Source of the DNA: Clostridia bacterium
GTDB taxonomy: Bacteria > Bacillota > DULZ01
Length of the DNA stretch: 48,552 nucleotides
Reading direction: 5' to 3'
Assembly: GCA_012840125.1 (NCBI GenBank)
Contig: DULZ01000024.1
Span: 1-48,552 of the forward strand
The notes under the pieces were generated by a model. That model did no database searches, had not been told where the DNA came from, and saw only the letters and a list, made by a program, of their open reading frames with translations. Below are positions 21,895-29,700 of the stretch, in pieces. The position numbers and the translations under genes were made by a program. Numbering within the stretch: position 1 is the stretch's first letter; every line of letters begins with the position of its first letter.

Positions 21895-22899
21895 TTAATG
21901 CATGCGCTCCAGGACATAATCTGCAATGGAAGCCAGCATTTTTGTGGCGTTAGAACTAGGAAATACACCCAATTGTTCCTTGGCAGCCTCCACGAACATT
22001 TTGGCCTCCTCCTGTGCCGCATGAATGGCGCCTGAGTCTTCCAAAAGGCTGGTGAGCTCCTGCAAGGCAGCCGGGTCCCCGGGCAGCCGGTCTAAGAGTT
22101 CGCCGGTCCTACTGCCGTACTGGGGGTGATGCACGAGTTTGATCAGAGGCAGGGTGAAGTAACCCTGGCTCAAATCCAGTCCGGTGGGTTTGCCCAGGGT
22201 TTTGCTGTCCCCTTTGAGGTCCAGAATATCGTCAATGATCTGAAAAGCATAACCCAACCACCGGCCGTAATTCTGCAAAGAAAAAAGTTTTATGGGTTCG
22301 CTGCCTGCCAGCAGCGGCCCTACAGAGCAGCTGGCAACGATGAGTTTGCCGGTTTTTTTTTCAATCCGCTCTAAATAGAGTGCTTCCGATTGGATGCATT
22401 TACCCCTGGCCAGTGATTGCTCTATTTCACCGTCGCACATGGCTTCAATGGCGTCAACCACCAGTTCCAGCACGGGTAATAAACGAGCAGAAGAAAGCAA
22501 GCGAAAAGCCCTGGCGAACAAGAAATCCCCGGTCAAGACAGCCACATGGTTGCCCCAACGAGCGTTGATAGAAGGTAGACCGCGCCGCGTATCTGCATTA
22601 TCAATAATATCATCATGAACCAGTGAAGCCATATGGATTAATTCGATGGCGGAGGCGCATGTTACCACGTCCTCAAAATCGGCGTTGAGGAGTCGCCCTG
22701 AAAGACAGGCCAACATGGGGCGGATTCTTTTGCCGCCCGCTTCCAAGAGGTACTGGGACACTTCTTTGACGGCGCCGCAATTCTCGCTCAGGATGGCGCG
22801 CAGTTTTGTTTCTACTGCGGCCAATTCCGGCAGGAAACCGGTGCCGGCCATGAGGTCCCGGATTTGTTCATTTTGGCGAAAAGATAATATTGTTTTCAT
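21895..22899 (-). CDS. Long-chain polyprenyl diphosphate synthase (heptaprenyl type likely)
   Basis: Head-to-tail prenyltransferase of 334 residues that extends farnesyl or geranylgeranyl diphosphate with isopentenyl units. It has GGKRIRPML, the first aspartate-rich motif VHDDIIDNADTRRG (about 93-106) and the second QIIDDILDLKGD (about 218-229). The residue five positions before the first motif is small (Ala in HMASLVHDD), which favours long products. Chain length cannot be fixed from sequence, but convergence with a C35 terpene synthase makes heptaprenyl diphosphate likely; it may also feed menaquinone. Start ATG 22899 follows GGGGATGA. Confidence 0.92.
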   Translation of the reverse strand: MKTILSFRQNEQIRDLMAGTGFLPELAAVETKLRAILSENCGAVKEVSQYLLEAGGKRIRPMLACLSGRLLNADFEDVVTCASAIELIHMASLVHDDIIDNADTRRGLPSINARWGNHVAVLTGDFLFARAFRLLSSARLLPVLELVVDAIEAMCDGEIEQSLARGKCIQSEALYLERIEKKTGKLIVASCSVGPLLAGSEPIKLFSLQNYGRWLGYAFQIIDDILDLKGDSKTLGKPTGLDLSQGYFTLPLIKLVHHPQYGSRTGELLDRLPGDPAALQELTSLLEDSGAIHAAQEEAKMFVEAAKEQLGVFPSSNATKMLASIADYVLERMH

Positions 22900-22998
22900 G
22901 GATAATCATCCCCGTGTTTTTCTGTCTGAGTAAGATTATTCCCTTTTTGTCCTTATTTAAGTAATGATTTGCGGTGTACCGGTCTTTGAGAAAGGAGC

Positions 22999-23028
22999 TT
23001 GACTGCCGTTGCTTTAACAAGTTAAAAT
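22999..23028 (+). promoter_or_regulatory. Promoter of the amino-acid ABC transporter operon
   Basis: TTGACT (22999-23004), then TTAAAA at 17 bp or TAAAAT at 18 bp (23022-23028). It is followed by about 40 bp to the first ribosome site. Confidence 0.6.
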
Positions 23029-23068
23029 GGTAACAGCCAGAAACCATTAAGGGTAAGGAGAGAGGAAG

Positions 23069-23932
23069 ATGGAGAGGAAGAGCAAAAGGATTTTATTATT
23101 TCTGCTAGTTCTTGGACTGGCGGTAGCTTTGATTGGCTGCAGCGGGAGTTCAGAGGCACCGCCGCCGGCAAGGGAACAGGGTGAGCAATCCCAGGCCGAA
23201 GGGGATGCCAATGCCGGTGAGGTAGTCGACGCTTTGGATGTAATTAAGGAAAAAGGAGTGCTGGTCGCCGGGCTGGATGATTCCTTCGCGCCCATGGGTT
23301 TCCGCGATGAGAATAATGAACTGGTTGGTTTTGACATTGATATGGGTGAGGAAATCGCCAAGCGCATGGGTATTAAGATTGAGTGGCAGCCGACCGATTG
23401 GGACGGTGTGATTTCCGCCCTGCAAACGAAAAGGTTTGACGTGATCATTTCCGGCATGACCATTACCGAGGAACGTGCTAAGCAGGTCAATTTCACCCAG
23501 CCCTATGTGGTAGCCGGTGTAGTGGCTCTGGTGAGAGCGGGAGATGACAGGGTCCAAACCGCCGAAGACTTGGCCGGGAAAGTGGTGGGTATTCAAGGCG
23601 GCAGCAGCGGGGAAGAAGTTGTGAAGGAACTGGAAGGCTTGAAGGAAGTCAAAAGATACAAGCAGTTCCCCGAGTGCCTGGCGGATCTGGAAATCGGCAG
23701 GCTTGATGCAGCCATCGTGGACGTAACCGTGGCGGCACACTTCTTGGCCCTGCGTCCCGGGGTTTTTGAGATTGCCACACCTTTGAACGAAGAATTGTTT
23801 GCCATTGCCACCCGGAAAGAGGATACCAAGTTGCTGGACGAGTTGAACAGGATCATATCCGAAATGAAGGCTGATGGCACTTTGGAACAGATTTCCATGA
23901 AATGGTTTGGTGAAAACGTCGTTCCAGAATAA
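23069..23932 (+). CDS. Polar amino-acid ABC transporter, substrate-binding lipoprotein
   Basis: Family-3 binding protein of 287 residues anchored outside the membrane. The signal peptide ends in lipobox ALIGC (Cys about residue 24), followed by a Ser/Pro/Glu linker. Recognisable segments are GVLVAGLDDSFAPMGFRDENNELVG, DVIISGMTITEERAKQVNFTQPY and KVVGIQGGSSGEE, the pattern of glutamine, cystine or arginine binding proteins. It is the first gene of a three-gene transporter operon with permease and ATPase directly downstream. The exact amino acid cannot be told. Confidence 0.95.
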   Translation: MERKSKRILLFLLVLGLAVALIGCSGSSEAPPPAREQGEQSQAEGDANAGEVVDALDVIKEKGVLVAGLDDSFAPMGFRDENNELVGFDIDMGEEIAKRMGIKIEWQPTDWDGVISALQTKRFDVIISGMTITEERAKQVNFTQPYVVAGVVALVRAGDDRVQTAEDLAGKVVGIQGGSSGEEVVKELEGLKEVKRYKQFPECLADLEIGRLDAAIVDVTVAAHFLALRPGVFEIATPLNEELFAIATRKEDTKLLDELNRIISEMKADGTLEQISMKWFGENVVPE

Positions 23933-23954
23933 ATCGACAGCTTGGTGAGTGAGC

Positions 23955-24608
23955 ATGGATTCCTTACAGTTTATTTGGTCGGTTCTGCCTGTTTTGTTAA
24001 AAGGAATGGTCATGACCATCCAGTTGGCCGTCTTGGCCATTCTTTTTGGCACCATCATTGGGCTGCTGATAGCCTTGATGAAAATTGATCACCGGCCTTG
24101 GCTTAATAAAATTGGGGGATTATACACCTGGTTTTTCCGGGGAATCCCCCTTTTGGTTCAACTAATTTTCCTGTACTACGGCCTGCCGGCCATTGGAATT
24201 GTTCTGACACCCTATGCGGCAGCGGTCATAGGTTTAAGCCTTTGCGGGGGTGCCTATATTGCGGAAATTATCAGGGCCGGCATCCAATCTATCGAAAAAG
24301 GACAAATGGAAGCGGCCCTGTCTTTAGGTATGACCTACGGCCAGGCCATGCGCCGGGTCATTATCCCGCAGACTTATCGCCGCTTGTTGCCTCCCATGGG
24401 AAATGAATTCATTACTCTATTGAAAGACGTTTCTCTGGTTTCTGTTATCACCATGGTGGACCTGCTCCGCTCGGCTCAATTGCTGAACCAAACATATTTC
24501 CGTCCTTTTGAGCTGTATGCCACCGTGGCGGTCATCTACCTGATCCTTACGAGTATTTTTACTGTGATCGTAGGATATATGGAAAAGAAACTCACCTTAC
24601 CTGAATGA
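23955..24608 (+). CDS. Polar amino-acid ABC transporter, permease
   Basis: Inner-membrane permease of 217 residues with about five transmembrane helices. It shows the His/Glu/Gln/Arg/opine-type signature [38 protein letters not shown], which holds the ATPase-docking loop. Usually such permeases act as dimers; only one is encoded here, so a homodimer is likely. I chose ATG 23955, 5-6 nt after GGTGAG, over GTG 23949. Its stop overlaps an ATG of the next frame, but the ATPase gene probably starts slightly later. Confidence 0.93.
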   Translation: MDSLQFIWSVLPVLLKGMVMTIQLAVLAILFGTIIGLLIALMKIDHRPWLNKIGGLYTWFFRGIPLLVQLIFLYYGLPAIGIVLTPYAAAVIGLSLCGGAYIAEIIRAGIQSIEKGQMEAALSLGMTYGQAMRRVIIPQTYRRLLPPMGNEFITLLKDVSLVSVITMVDLLRSAQLLNQTYFRPFELYATVAVIYLILTSIFTVIVGYMEKKLTLPE

Positions 24609-24628
24609 TTGATGCCGGAGGGACCTTT

Positions 24629-25366
24629 GTGATCCGTATTTCCAATGTCTCCAAAAGTTTTGGCAAGCTCAAAGTCTTGCAGAATGTGTCTTTAGAAGTA
24701 AACCAAGGGGAAGTTGTCGTTATCATCGGACCTAGCGGTTCCGGTAAAAGCACCCTCTTGCGCTGTTTAAATTACTTGGAAGTAATTGATGAAGGCTCGA
24801 TCACGGTCAACGGTTTTACCATTGATAACGGTAAGCGTCATGCCAGGTCCAAGGAGATTTACCAACTGCGCCAGGGGATCGGGATGGTCTTCCAGCGGTT
24901 TAACCTCTTTCCCCATATGACTGCCTTGGAAAACGTCATCGAGGGATGTATTACCGTGAAGAAAATGCCTGTCCGGGAAGCCAGGGAAAAGGGGATGGCT
25001 TTGCTGGCTAAGGTGGGCGTGGCAGATAAGGCAGATTCCTATCCCGGCCAGTTGTCCGGTGGGCAGCAGCAACGGGTGGCTATTGCCCGTTCCCTGGCCA
25101 TGGAGCCGCAGATTATGCTGTTCGATGAACCGACTTCCGCCCTAGACCCTGAATTAGTAGGAGAAGTACTGGCGGTCATGAAGGATCTGGCTCGAGAAGG
25201 GATGACCATGGTGGTGGTGACCCATGAAATGGGTTTTGCCAGGGAAGTGGCGGACCGGGTCATCTTTATGGATGAGGGACGGATACTGGAGGAAGGCACC
25301 CCGGAAGTAATCTTCAGCGAACCGAAGCATTCACGGACCAGGGAGTTTTTGCGGAAGCTTTTATAA
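24629..25366 (+). CDS. Polar amino-acid ABC transporter, ATPase
   Basis: ATP-hydrolysing subunit of 245 residues. Walker [11 protein letters not shown]-loop [12 protein letters not shown], signature LSGGQQQR, Walker [13 protein letters not shown] and the switch His in VVTHEMGF are all intact. The best start is GTG 24629, 6 nt after GGAGGG (24617-24622); an ATG at 24605 overlaps the permease stop but lies before that ribosome site. Together with the preceding two genes it makes a complete importer of the GlnQ/HisP class. Confidence 0.95.
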   Translation: MIRISNVSKSFGKLKVLQNVSLEVNQGEVVVIIGPSGSGKSTLLRCLNYLEVIDEGSITVNGFTIDNGKRHARSKEIYQLRQGIGMVFQRFNLFPHMTALENVIEGCITVKKMPVREAREKGMALLAKVGVADKADSYPGQLSGGQQQRVAIARSLAMEPQIMLFDEPTSALDPELVGEVLAVMKDLAREGMTMVVVTHEMGFAREVADRVIFMDEGRILEEGTPEVIFSEPKHSRTREFLRKLL

Positions 25367-25384
25367 ACGAGCTGGAGGGATACT

Positions 25385-25930
25385 ATGTACTGGGATAAAC
25401 AGGGTAGAGAGAACACTGAAAAGACGGTGCAACTGGCCATTAAGCGGGCCAAAGAGCTGGGTATCGAGTACTTAGTAGTTGCCTCCAATACGGGGCGTAC
25501 TGCCAAGTTGTGCCTGGGACATGGTTTGCAAGTGGTTTGCGTCACTCATCATGTAGGCTTTTCCGCTCCCGGTGAAGATGAAATGCCCGCCGATGTGCGG
25601 CGGGAATTAGAGGCTCAGGGTGTCAAGTGCCTGACGACAACCCATTTGATGGCCGGGCTGGACAGGGCATTGCGCTTTAAGTTCGGCGGCGTTTACCCGG
25701 CGGAGATTATTGCCGCAAGCCTAAGAATGCTCGGGCAAGGGCTAAAAGTGGCTGTGGAAATTGCTGGAATGGCCTTGGATGCGGGGTTAATCCCTTATGG
25801 CCAAGAGGTCATTTCCATTGGTGGCACAGGTCAAGGGGCTGATACGGCCATCGTGGTGTTACCGGCTCACTCCCAAAAGTTTTTCGATACTAAAATCAAG
25901 GAGATTATCTGTAAACCGAGGGATTTCTAG
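25385..25930 (+). CDS. Pyruvate kinase C-terminal-domain-like protein
   Basis: Stand-alone alpha/beta protein of 181 residues resembling the C-terminal (allosteric) domain of pyruvate kinase: ENTEKTVQLAIKRAKELG, LVVASNTGRTAKLCLG and GTGQGADTAIVV. No catalytic barrel domain is attached. Members of this type are known only as uncharacterised proteins. It begins 18 bp after the transporter ATPase with its own ribosome site (GGAGGG), so it is probably cotranscribed and could link transport to a small effector molecule. Function unknown. Confidence 0.85.
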   Translation: MYWDKQGRENTEKTVQLAIKRAKELGIEYLVVASNTGRTAKLCLGHGLQVVCVTHHVGFSAPGEDEMPADVRRELEAQGVKCLTTTHLMAGLDRALRFKFGGVYPAEIIAASLRMLGQGLKVAVEIAGMALDAGLIPYGQEVISIGGTGQGADTAIVVLPAHSQKFFDTKIKEIICKPRDF

Positions 25931-26096
25931 CAGGAACAAGCGTGTTGCCTGCGGCACCGCCCAGTCTAATGCGCTGGGGCAAGTTAGGGCTCTGCTGCCG
26001 TTTTTGGCAAAAATGATTAAAGATGCTTGAGGGGGTGGTGTTGCCATCGATGTCAGTTGAGCTGCCGGACAAAATAATTATTCGGGGAGGATGAAC

Positions 26097-27656
26097 GTGG
26101 AGGCAAGCTTTCAAGTTATCATTGCAATGACCCTTTATATTTTGATGGTCATAGTCATTGGACTGTATTATGCTGGACGTGCAAGTGAAAGTAGTCATAA
26201 TTTCTTGATTGGCGGTAGATCCCTTGGTCCTTGGGTTACCGCCATGGCGGCAGAAGCTTCTGATATGAGCGGTTGGCTGTTGATGGGGCTGCCGGGCGTT
26301 GCTTACTGGTGTGGTTTGGCTGACGCAGCCTGGACGGCTATTGGACTTGCCATCGGTACGTATTTAAACTGGTTGTTCGTGGCCAAAAGGCTTCGGGTTT
26401 ACTCCCATGTGGCCGGAGATGCCATTACCATCCCGGACTTTCTCAGCAATAGGTTCAAGGAAGAAAAGAAAGTTATCCTTACTATTGCAGCTTTGTTTAT
26501 TCTCATATTTTTCAGTGTTTATGCTGCCAGCTGCTTTGTCACCGTTGGGAAACTATTCAGCACCTTATTTAATACCTCGTATGTGTCTATGATGATTGCC
26601 GGTGCCGTATTTGTGGTGCTTTATACGTTCATCGGCGGCTTTCTGGCCGAAAGTGCTTCCGATTTTATGCAGGGTGTAGTCATGTTCTTTGCGTTGTCTG
26701 TGGTATTGATTTTTGGCGTGGCCCATGCCGGAGGCATTGGGGCTGTGATCGCCAACGCAAAATCCATACCTGGCTTTTTTGAGTTCTTTGGCATTGCCCA
26801 ACCTCAGGTCGTCGACGGTGTGCAGCAACTTGGGGCCGGCGGTCGGCCTGTATTTGGTGATGCAGCCGTCTACGGGTTTATCACCATTGTTTCAACTTTA
26901 TCCTGGGGCTTGGGATACTTTGGCATGCCGCAAGTCTTGTTGAAGTTTATGGCTATTAGGGATTCGGTGGAGCTAACCATGTCCAGGAGAATCGCGGTGG
27001 TTTGGGTCGTTATTTCTCTTACGGCGGCTGTTTTCATTGGACTCATAGGCCGTATCCTTTATCCGGCGGAGCTGCTTACGCAAAGTGCGGCGGAAAGAAT
27101 CTTTATTGTCATGTCCATGGACTTTTTCGTACCTTTTGTGGCCGGCATTGTGATGGCCGGTATCCTAGCGGCAACCATCAGTTCTTCAGATTCCTACCTG
27201 CTGATTGCTGCTTCTGCTCTTTCTAAGAATATCTATCAAGGCATCTTGAAAAGGGATGCCACGGACAAGCAGGTGTTGCTGGTTTCCAGGCTGACGCTCC
27301 TCATTGTTGCGCTGGTGGCCATGGTGATTGCCTTGGATGAGAACAGCGTAATTTTCATGGTTGTTTCCTTTGCCTGGGCCGGCTTCGGTGCCACTTTTGG
27401 CCCGATCATGCTGTTCTCCCTTTTCTGGAAGAGAGTGACGCGAGCCGGGGCCATTGCCGGCATGATCACCGGCGGCAGTATGGTATTCATCTGGAAGCTG
27501 CTCATCCGGCCTTTGGGCGGTGCATTTAACATTTACGAACTGCTGCCGGCATTCCTGTTGTCATGTCTTGCTATTGTGATTGTATCTTACCTGTCGCCTG
27601 AAGAGTCCAAAGAAATCCAAGACGAATTTGACCTGGTACGGAATATGGTGGCTTAA
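26097..27656 (+). CDS. putP: Sodium/proline symporter
   Basis: Na+-coupled proline importer of the solute:sodium symporter family, 519 residues with about 13 membrane helices. Family features include SHNFLIGGRSLGPWVTAMAAEASDMSGWLLMGLPG near the N-terminus, TFIGGFLAESASDF, and the Na+-site Ser pair in ILAATISSSDSYLL. The start is probably GTG 26097, 6 nt after GGGGAGG; ATG 26091 touches that ribosome site. The 160 bp upstream show no promoter I trust and no gene. It ends at a hairpin shared with the convergent spore-coat operon. Proline uptake could serve nutrition or osmotic protection. Confidence 0.95.
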   Translation: MEASFQVIIAMTLYILMVIVIGLYYAGRASESSHNFLIGGRSLGPWVTAMAAEASDMSGWLLMGLPGVAYWCGLADAAWTAIGLAIGTYLNWLFVAKRLRVYSHVAGDAITIPDFLSNRFKEEKKVILTIAALFILIFFSVYAASCFVTVGKLFSTLFNTSYVSMMIAGAVFVVLYTFIGGFLAESASDFMQGVVMFFALSVVLIFGVAHAGGIGAVIANAKSIPGFFEFFGIAQPQVVDGVQQLGAGGRPVFGDAAVYGFITIVSTLSWGLGYFGMPQVLLKFMAIRDSVELTMSRRIAVVWVVISLTAAVFIGLIGRILYPAELLTQSAAERIFIVMSMDFFVPFVAGIVMAGILAATISSSDSYLLIAASALSKNIYQGILKRDATDKQVLLVSRLTLLIVALVAMVIALDENSVIFMVVSFAWAGFGATFGPIMLFSLFWKRVTRAGAIAGMITGGSMVFIWKLLIRPLGGAFNIYELLPAFLLSCLAIVIVSYLSPEESKEIQDEFDLVRNMVA

Positions 27657-27662
27657 AGGATG

Positions 27663-27691
27663 GGAGAGCTGTAACGGCGCTACAGCTCTCC
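27663..27691. terminator. Shared hairpin between putP and cotJC
   Basis: Perfect 11-bp stem GGAGAGCTGTA (27663-27673) and TACAGCTCTCC (27681-27691) between convergent genes. T-runs are weak on both sides (cgccttctta; catccttt), so efficiency is uncertain. Confidence 0.6.
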
Positions 27692-27738
27692 GCCTTCTTA
27701 TCCCGCGACCCACCGGCTTTGCTTACTCCGGCCTTTCG

Positions 27739-28311
27739 CTAGAAAGCCCACTTGTGGGCATAGTGCTCCTGCACGCTGTTGAGAGCTTCCCCAAAGCGCT
27801 GGAAATGCACCACTTCCCTTTCCCGGAGGAACCTGAGGGTATCAATTAAATCCGGGTCGTCGGTCATCTGAATTAAATGCTCGTAAGTGGTACGGGCCTT
27901 CTGTTCTGCCGCCATGTCTTCGTGGAGGTCCGTCACCGGGTCTCCGGTGGATTGAATGTAAGCGGCGGTCCAGGGCACGCCGTTGGCGTCCACATAGTAA
28001 AGGGCCCGGTCATGGTGGATATAGTATCCTGCGGCGCTGGCCTCTTTGATTTCTTCCAGGGATGCATTTTTCATGAGCTTATATACAAGGGTGGCAATAA
28101 TCTCAAGATGAGCCAGCTCTTCCGTGCCGATATCGGTTAACAAACCTTTGGCTTTACCGGTGGGCATGGTATAACGCTGGGTGAGATAGCGTAAAGCTGC
28201 GGACAGCTCACCGTCCGGTCCCCCGTATTGGGCCAGGAGCAGTTTGGCCATTCTTGCGTCAGGTTTGCTCACTTTAGCCGGGTATTCCAACTTCTTTTCA
28301 TAAACCCACAT
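27739..28311 (-). CDS. cotJC: Spore coat protein CotJC (manganese-catalase fold)
   Basis: Spore-coat component of 190 residues, homologous to non-haem manganese catalases. The expected metal-binding carboxylates and histidines are present: GTEELAHLEI (about 62-71), EDMAAEQKARTTYEH (about 131-145) and REREVVHFQRF (about 163-173), so catalase-type chemistry is possible. Start ATG 28311 follows AAAGGAGG. It is last gene of cotJABC on the minus strand. It is a clear marker of an endospore-forming organism. Confidence 0.97.
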   Translation of the reverse strand: MWVYEKKLEYPAKVSKPDARMAKLLLAQYGGPDGELSAALRYLTQRYTMPTGKAKGLLTDIGTEELAHLEIIATLVYKLMKNASLEEIKEASAAGYYIHHDRALYYVDANGVPWTAAYIQSTGDPVTDLHEDMAAEQKARTTYEHLIQMTDDPDLIDTLRFLREREVVHFQRFGEALNSVQEHYAHKWAF

Positions 28312-28329
28312 GGATGCATGCCTCCTTTT

Positions 28330-28578
28330 CTATAATTCCCAGGGCCAGGGATCATCGGTCCAGGACCAGCGGTCGACCTTTGATTCACCAAAGGCCATCA
28401 GGGGCCCGTAATAGCGTTCGTATTCTGCCTTCACCTGCTTGAGACGTTCGACAATCTGGTTATAGTCGTCCACAGGTTGCCTTTGTTCCGGGTGGATGTC
28501 CATAAAAAGGGTCAGCTCAATAGCGGCAAATTCCAATTCTTGAATTTGGCGTAAGAGTTCTCTTCTTTTGGGATCCAT
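28330..28578 (-). CDS. cotJB: Spore coat protein CotJB
   Basis: Small spore-coat protein of 82 residues, matching the family in length. It is mostly helical, with LLRQIQELEFAAIELTLFMD and a Trp-rich tail (DRWSWTDDPWPWEL). It starts at ATG 28578, after AGGAGG, and lies between cotJA and cotJC with gaps of 18-19 bp. CotJ proteins are deposited around the forespore during sporulation; their biochemical role is little known. Confidence 0.95.
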   Translation of the reverse strand: MDPKRRELLRQIQELEFAAIELTLFMDIHPEQRQPVDDYNQIVERLKQVKAEYERYYGPLMAFGESKVDRWSWTDDPWPWEL

Positions 28579-28597
28579 TTGGTAACCTCCTCCGGTG

Positions 28598-28771
28598 CTA
28601 GTATCTTCCGTAAGGTTGATAGAGTTCAGGGAATAATGTACCTTTCATCAAGGCTTCCCGCGGTGAAAAGGTACGTCCGTAGCGCTGCCAGGGAACATAA
28701 GCCGTGGCCAGCCTCAGTTTGGGAGGCCTGATGATACCGGCGTTTGGATCGTTAAACATCCTGTTGTCCAT
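28598..28771 (-). CDS. cotJA: Spore coat associated protein CotJA
   Basis: Short gene of 57 codons plus stop, easily missed by length filters. The product begins MDNRMFNDPNAGIIRP and contains TAYVPWQRYGRTFSPREAL and GTLFPELYQPY, the proline- and tyrosine-rich pattern of CotJA. The start ATG at 28771 lies 6 nt after GGGGGAG. It is first gene of the operon with cotJB and cotJC. In Bacillus this operon is switched on in the mother cell during sporulation. Confidence 0.93.
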   Translation of the reverse strand: MDNRMFNDPNAGIIRPPKLRLATAYVPWQRYGRTFSPREALMKGTLFPELYQPYGRY

Positions 28772-28806
28772 TAATACTCCCCCTACGACATAAATGTTTT
28801 TTTTTA

Positions 28807-28836
28807 TATAGTATGGAATACTTTGCCGATGGTGCC
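28807..28836 (-). promoter_or_regulatory. Candidate sporulation-sigma promoter of cotJABC
   Basis: On the minus strand CATACTATA (28815-28807) fits the CATAnnnTA -10 element of mother-cell sigma factors, with GCACC (28836-28832) about 16 bp upstream as a weak -35. It lies 36 bp before the cotJA start. Sigma-E or sigma-K cannot be separated. Confidence 0.45.
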
Positions 28837-28840
28837 AAAA

Positions 28841-28865
28841 TAAAAAAGGCTCTTTAAACGAGCCC
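28841..28865 (-). terminator. Terminator of the unknown minus-strand gene
   Basis: Minus strand GGCTC (28864-28860), loop, GAGCC (28852-28848), then six T and ATTTT. The hairpin contains the stop codon of the gene. Confidence 0.75.
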
Positions 28866-29564
28866 TTTGGCCAGTGACTGCTGGATGGCGGTTATACAAT
28901 GTGTCAGGAAAACGTGATAGTCGCTTTCGATAATGTGGAGAGATTTGCCGATAATTGCTTGGCAATCCGCGGGAGTGAGGGATAAGGAATAAAAGTTGTT
29001 TAGTTTTGCCGCATAATCCTGAGCCAGTGCGTCTTCATTTCCTTGAATGGTGAGAAAACGCTGCAGCACGAGAGGTGCTCTGTCAGGATGCGATGCTTCC
29101 AGGGCGCAGGCCAGTTTTTCCACCTGGCTCAACAGGTTAGTGCCGTTTTGGGCCTCAAATAGATGTTCCCAAAGCTGCGGGTATTGCTGGGACAGTCTTA
29201 TTTCAATCGCCATTTCAATAAAATTATGTCCTCGCCACAAGGCATGATCCGGGTGCACCCCCAGTGCGACCACATCTTGTTCAATAAGAGCTGCCTTTTG
29301 ATAGGCATAACCCCGGCCGTTTTGATAGGCAATGTCGCTGAAGTAATCCAACCCGGGCAGATCGATCCCGTGCAAGACCGCCCCCAGTCTCAGTGCAGGG
29401 GAAGTCAAATGTTCCCGGAAGGGAGCTTCGGTGGAACGATGGGCTTTGCGCCAGAGAATGCCGGTACCTACCAAAATGTCTGGCAAAACACTGCCCAGCG
29501 CCGTAGGGGCATCCATTTCATTCAAGGTGCAGTATGACACATAGATATGACTTAACGGGTACAT
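28854..29564 (-). CDS. Uncharacterised protein, possible metal-binding hydrolase fold
   Basis: I do not recognise this 236-residue protein with confidence. It starts MYPLSHIYVSYC and has several conserved-looking His and Asp groups: HGIDLPGLDYFSD (about 76-88), GVHPDHALWRGHNFIEMAIE (about 112-131) and IIESDYHVFLTHC near the C-terminus. That layout recalls helical metal-dependent phosphoesterases such as zinc-dependent phospholipase C-like proteins, but this is a guess. No signal peptide or membrane helix is visible. The frame stays open upstream to 29744, across the divergent promoters, so ATG 29564 is the sensible start (AAGGAC and GAAGG just before). It has its own strong promoter. Confidence 0.8.
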   Translation of the reverse strand: MYPLSHIYVSYCTLNEMDAPTALGSVLPDILVGTGILWRKAHRSTEAPFREHLTSPALRLGAVLHGIDLPGLDYFSDIAYQNGRGYAYQKAALIEQDVVALGVHPDHALWRGHNFIEMAIEIRLSQQYPQLWEHLFEAQNGTNLLSQVEKLACALEASHPDRAPLVLQRFLTIQGNEDALAQDYAAKLNNFYSLSLTPADCQAIIGKSLHIIESDYHVFLTHCITAIQQSLAKGLV

Positions 29565-29595
29565 AACCTTCAGTCCTTTATCACTCTTTGAAATC

Positions 29596-29624
29596 ATATT
29601 ACGTATTAAAATCCGTCGTGTCAA
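29596..29624 (-). promoter_or_regulatory. Sigma-A promoter of the unknown minus-strand gene
   Basis: Minus strand TTGACA (29624-29619), 17-bp spacer, TAATAT (29601-29596). Confidence 0.8.
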
Positions 29625-29638
29625 TCGTAATTCCCGGG

Positions 29639-29668
29639 TTGACAGGTTGCATTGGCAAGAGTTACAAT
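29639..29668 (+). promoter_or_regulatory. Sigma-A promoter of the MFS transporter gene
   Basis: TTGACA (29639-29644), 18-bp spacer, TACAAT (29663-29668). It is back to back with the minus-strand promoter; the two -35 boxes lie 14 bp apart. Confidence 0.75.
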
Positions 29669-29700
29669 CTTGAATTACAGTGAAAGGAGATGAAAAAAGC

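Noticed and set aside
25931-26096. Possible small gene between the pyruvate-kinase-like gene and putP
   Set aside because: Only fragments of up to 28 codons are open, with no consistent ribosome site or recognisable similarity.
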